In this document: positions 63,970 through 64,000 of the stretch, one piece after another | Numbering within the stretch: position 1 is the first letter of the stretch | Layout of the letters: each line of letters begins with the position of its first letter | NCBI RefSeq assembly: GCF_018860425.1 | Contig: NZ_JAHKPI010000025.1 | Span: forward strand, 62,001-126,000 | Length of the DNA stretch: 64,000 nt | Source: Marinobacter sp. F3R08 | Lineage (GTDB): Bacteria; Pseudomonadota; Gammaproteobacteria; Pseudomonadales; Oleiphilaceae | Direction: 5' to 3' | Translations under genes and position numbers: made by a program | Notes under the pieces: model-generated | Told to the model about the DNA's origin: nothing | The model's database searches: none | The model's input: the letters and a program-made list of their open reading frames with translations, nothing else

Positions 63970-64000
63970 GCGTATCGCACCGATTTGGTGAAGTGGATGT

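Overview
The window is a gene-dense, moderately GC-rich stretch of a gammaproteobacterial chromosome. Gene content and order match the Pseudomonas/Marinobacter type of polar-flagellum locus: FlhF, FleN, MotC/MotD, ParA/ParP and PsrA are present, and a ccm cluster follows the chemotaxis genes. A marine Marinobacter-like organism is the best guess. That assignment is inference from protein resemblance and synteny, not from a search. I saw no rRNA, tRNA, CRISPR array, insertion sequence or phage, and no gene-free stretch longer than 300 bases.

Layout. (1) 1-8426: the end of a response-regulator phosphatase/anti-sigma kinase, an HptB-like phosphotransfer protein, then fliK-fliL-fliM-fliN-fliO-fliP-fliQ-fliR-flhB. 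(2) 8554-10498: a perfect hairpin, then a convergent uracil salvage pair (uraA, upp) that interrupts the flagellar run. (3) 10616-24586: flhA-flhF-fleN-fliA, cheY-cheZ-cheA-cheB, motC-motD, parA-parP-cheW. (4) 24654-30110: an accessory block with a DUF2802 protein, a fusion of a protein-isoaspartate methyltransferase-like domain to a GspE/PilB-type ATPase, a translationally coupled AAA ATPase, and a minus-strand pair of FliK-like and FlhB-C-terminal-like proteins. (5) 30267-37505: ccmABCDEFGHI for cytochrome c maturation. (6) 37502-44466 (minus strand): MoxR-DUF58-DUF4381-BatA-BatB/C-BatD. (7) 44631-53542: giant NAD-glutamate dehydrogenase, beta-carbonic anhydrase, a 57-residue orphan, two related rRNA guanine methyltransferases, riboflavin synthase. 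(8) 53702-63969: an unknown membrane protein, psrA with its own operator, an L,D-transpeptidase, MscS, methylthioinosine phosphorylase, CsiV, Mfd and an N-terminally extended GAPDH. The mtnP-csiV-mfd-gap order resembles the P. aeruginosa region downstream of psrA, without nagZ or lexA.

How it works together. Regions 1 and 3 encode the C-ring, export gate, hook-length control, polar placement, flagellar sigma factor, chemotaxis core, second stator and ParA/ParP positioning system of one polar flagellum. The DNA shows -24/-12 (RpoN) elements before fliK, fliL and flhA, and a close match to a FliA (sigma-28) promoter before parA, which fits a tiered flagellar cascade.

The most unusual item is the fused methyltransferase-like/secretion-ATPase gene at 25073-27355 with its coupled AAA ATPase. 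I do not recognise a characterised protein with this architecture. The SAM-binding motif is kept, but the residue matching the catalytic serine of isoaspartate methyltransferases is not, and there are no pilus or type II secretion genes nearby.
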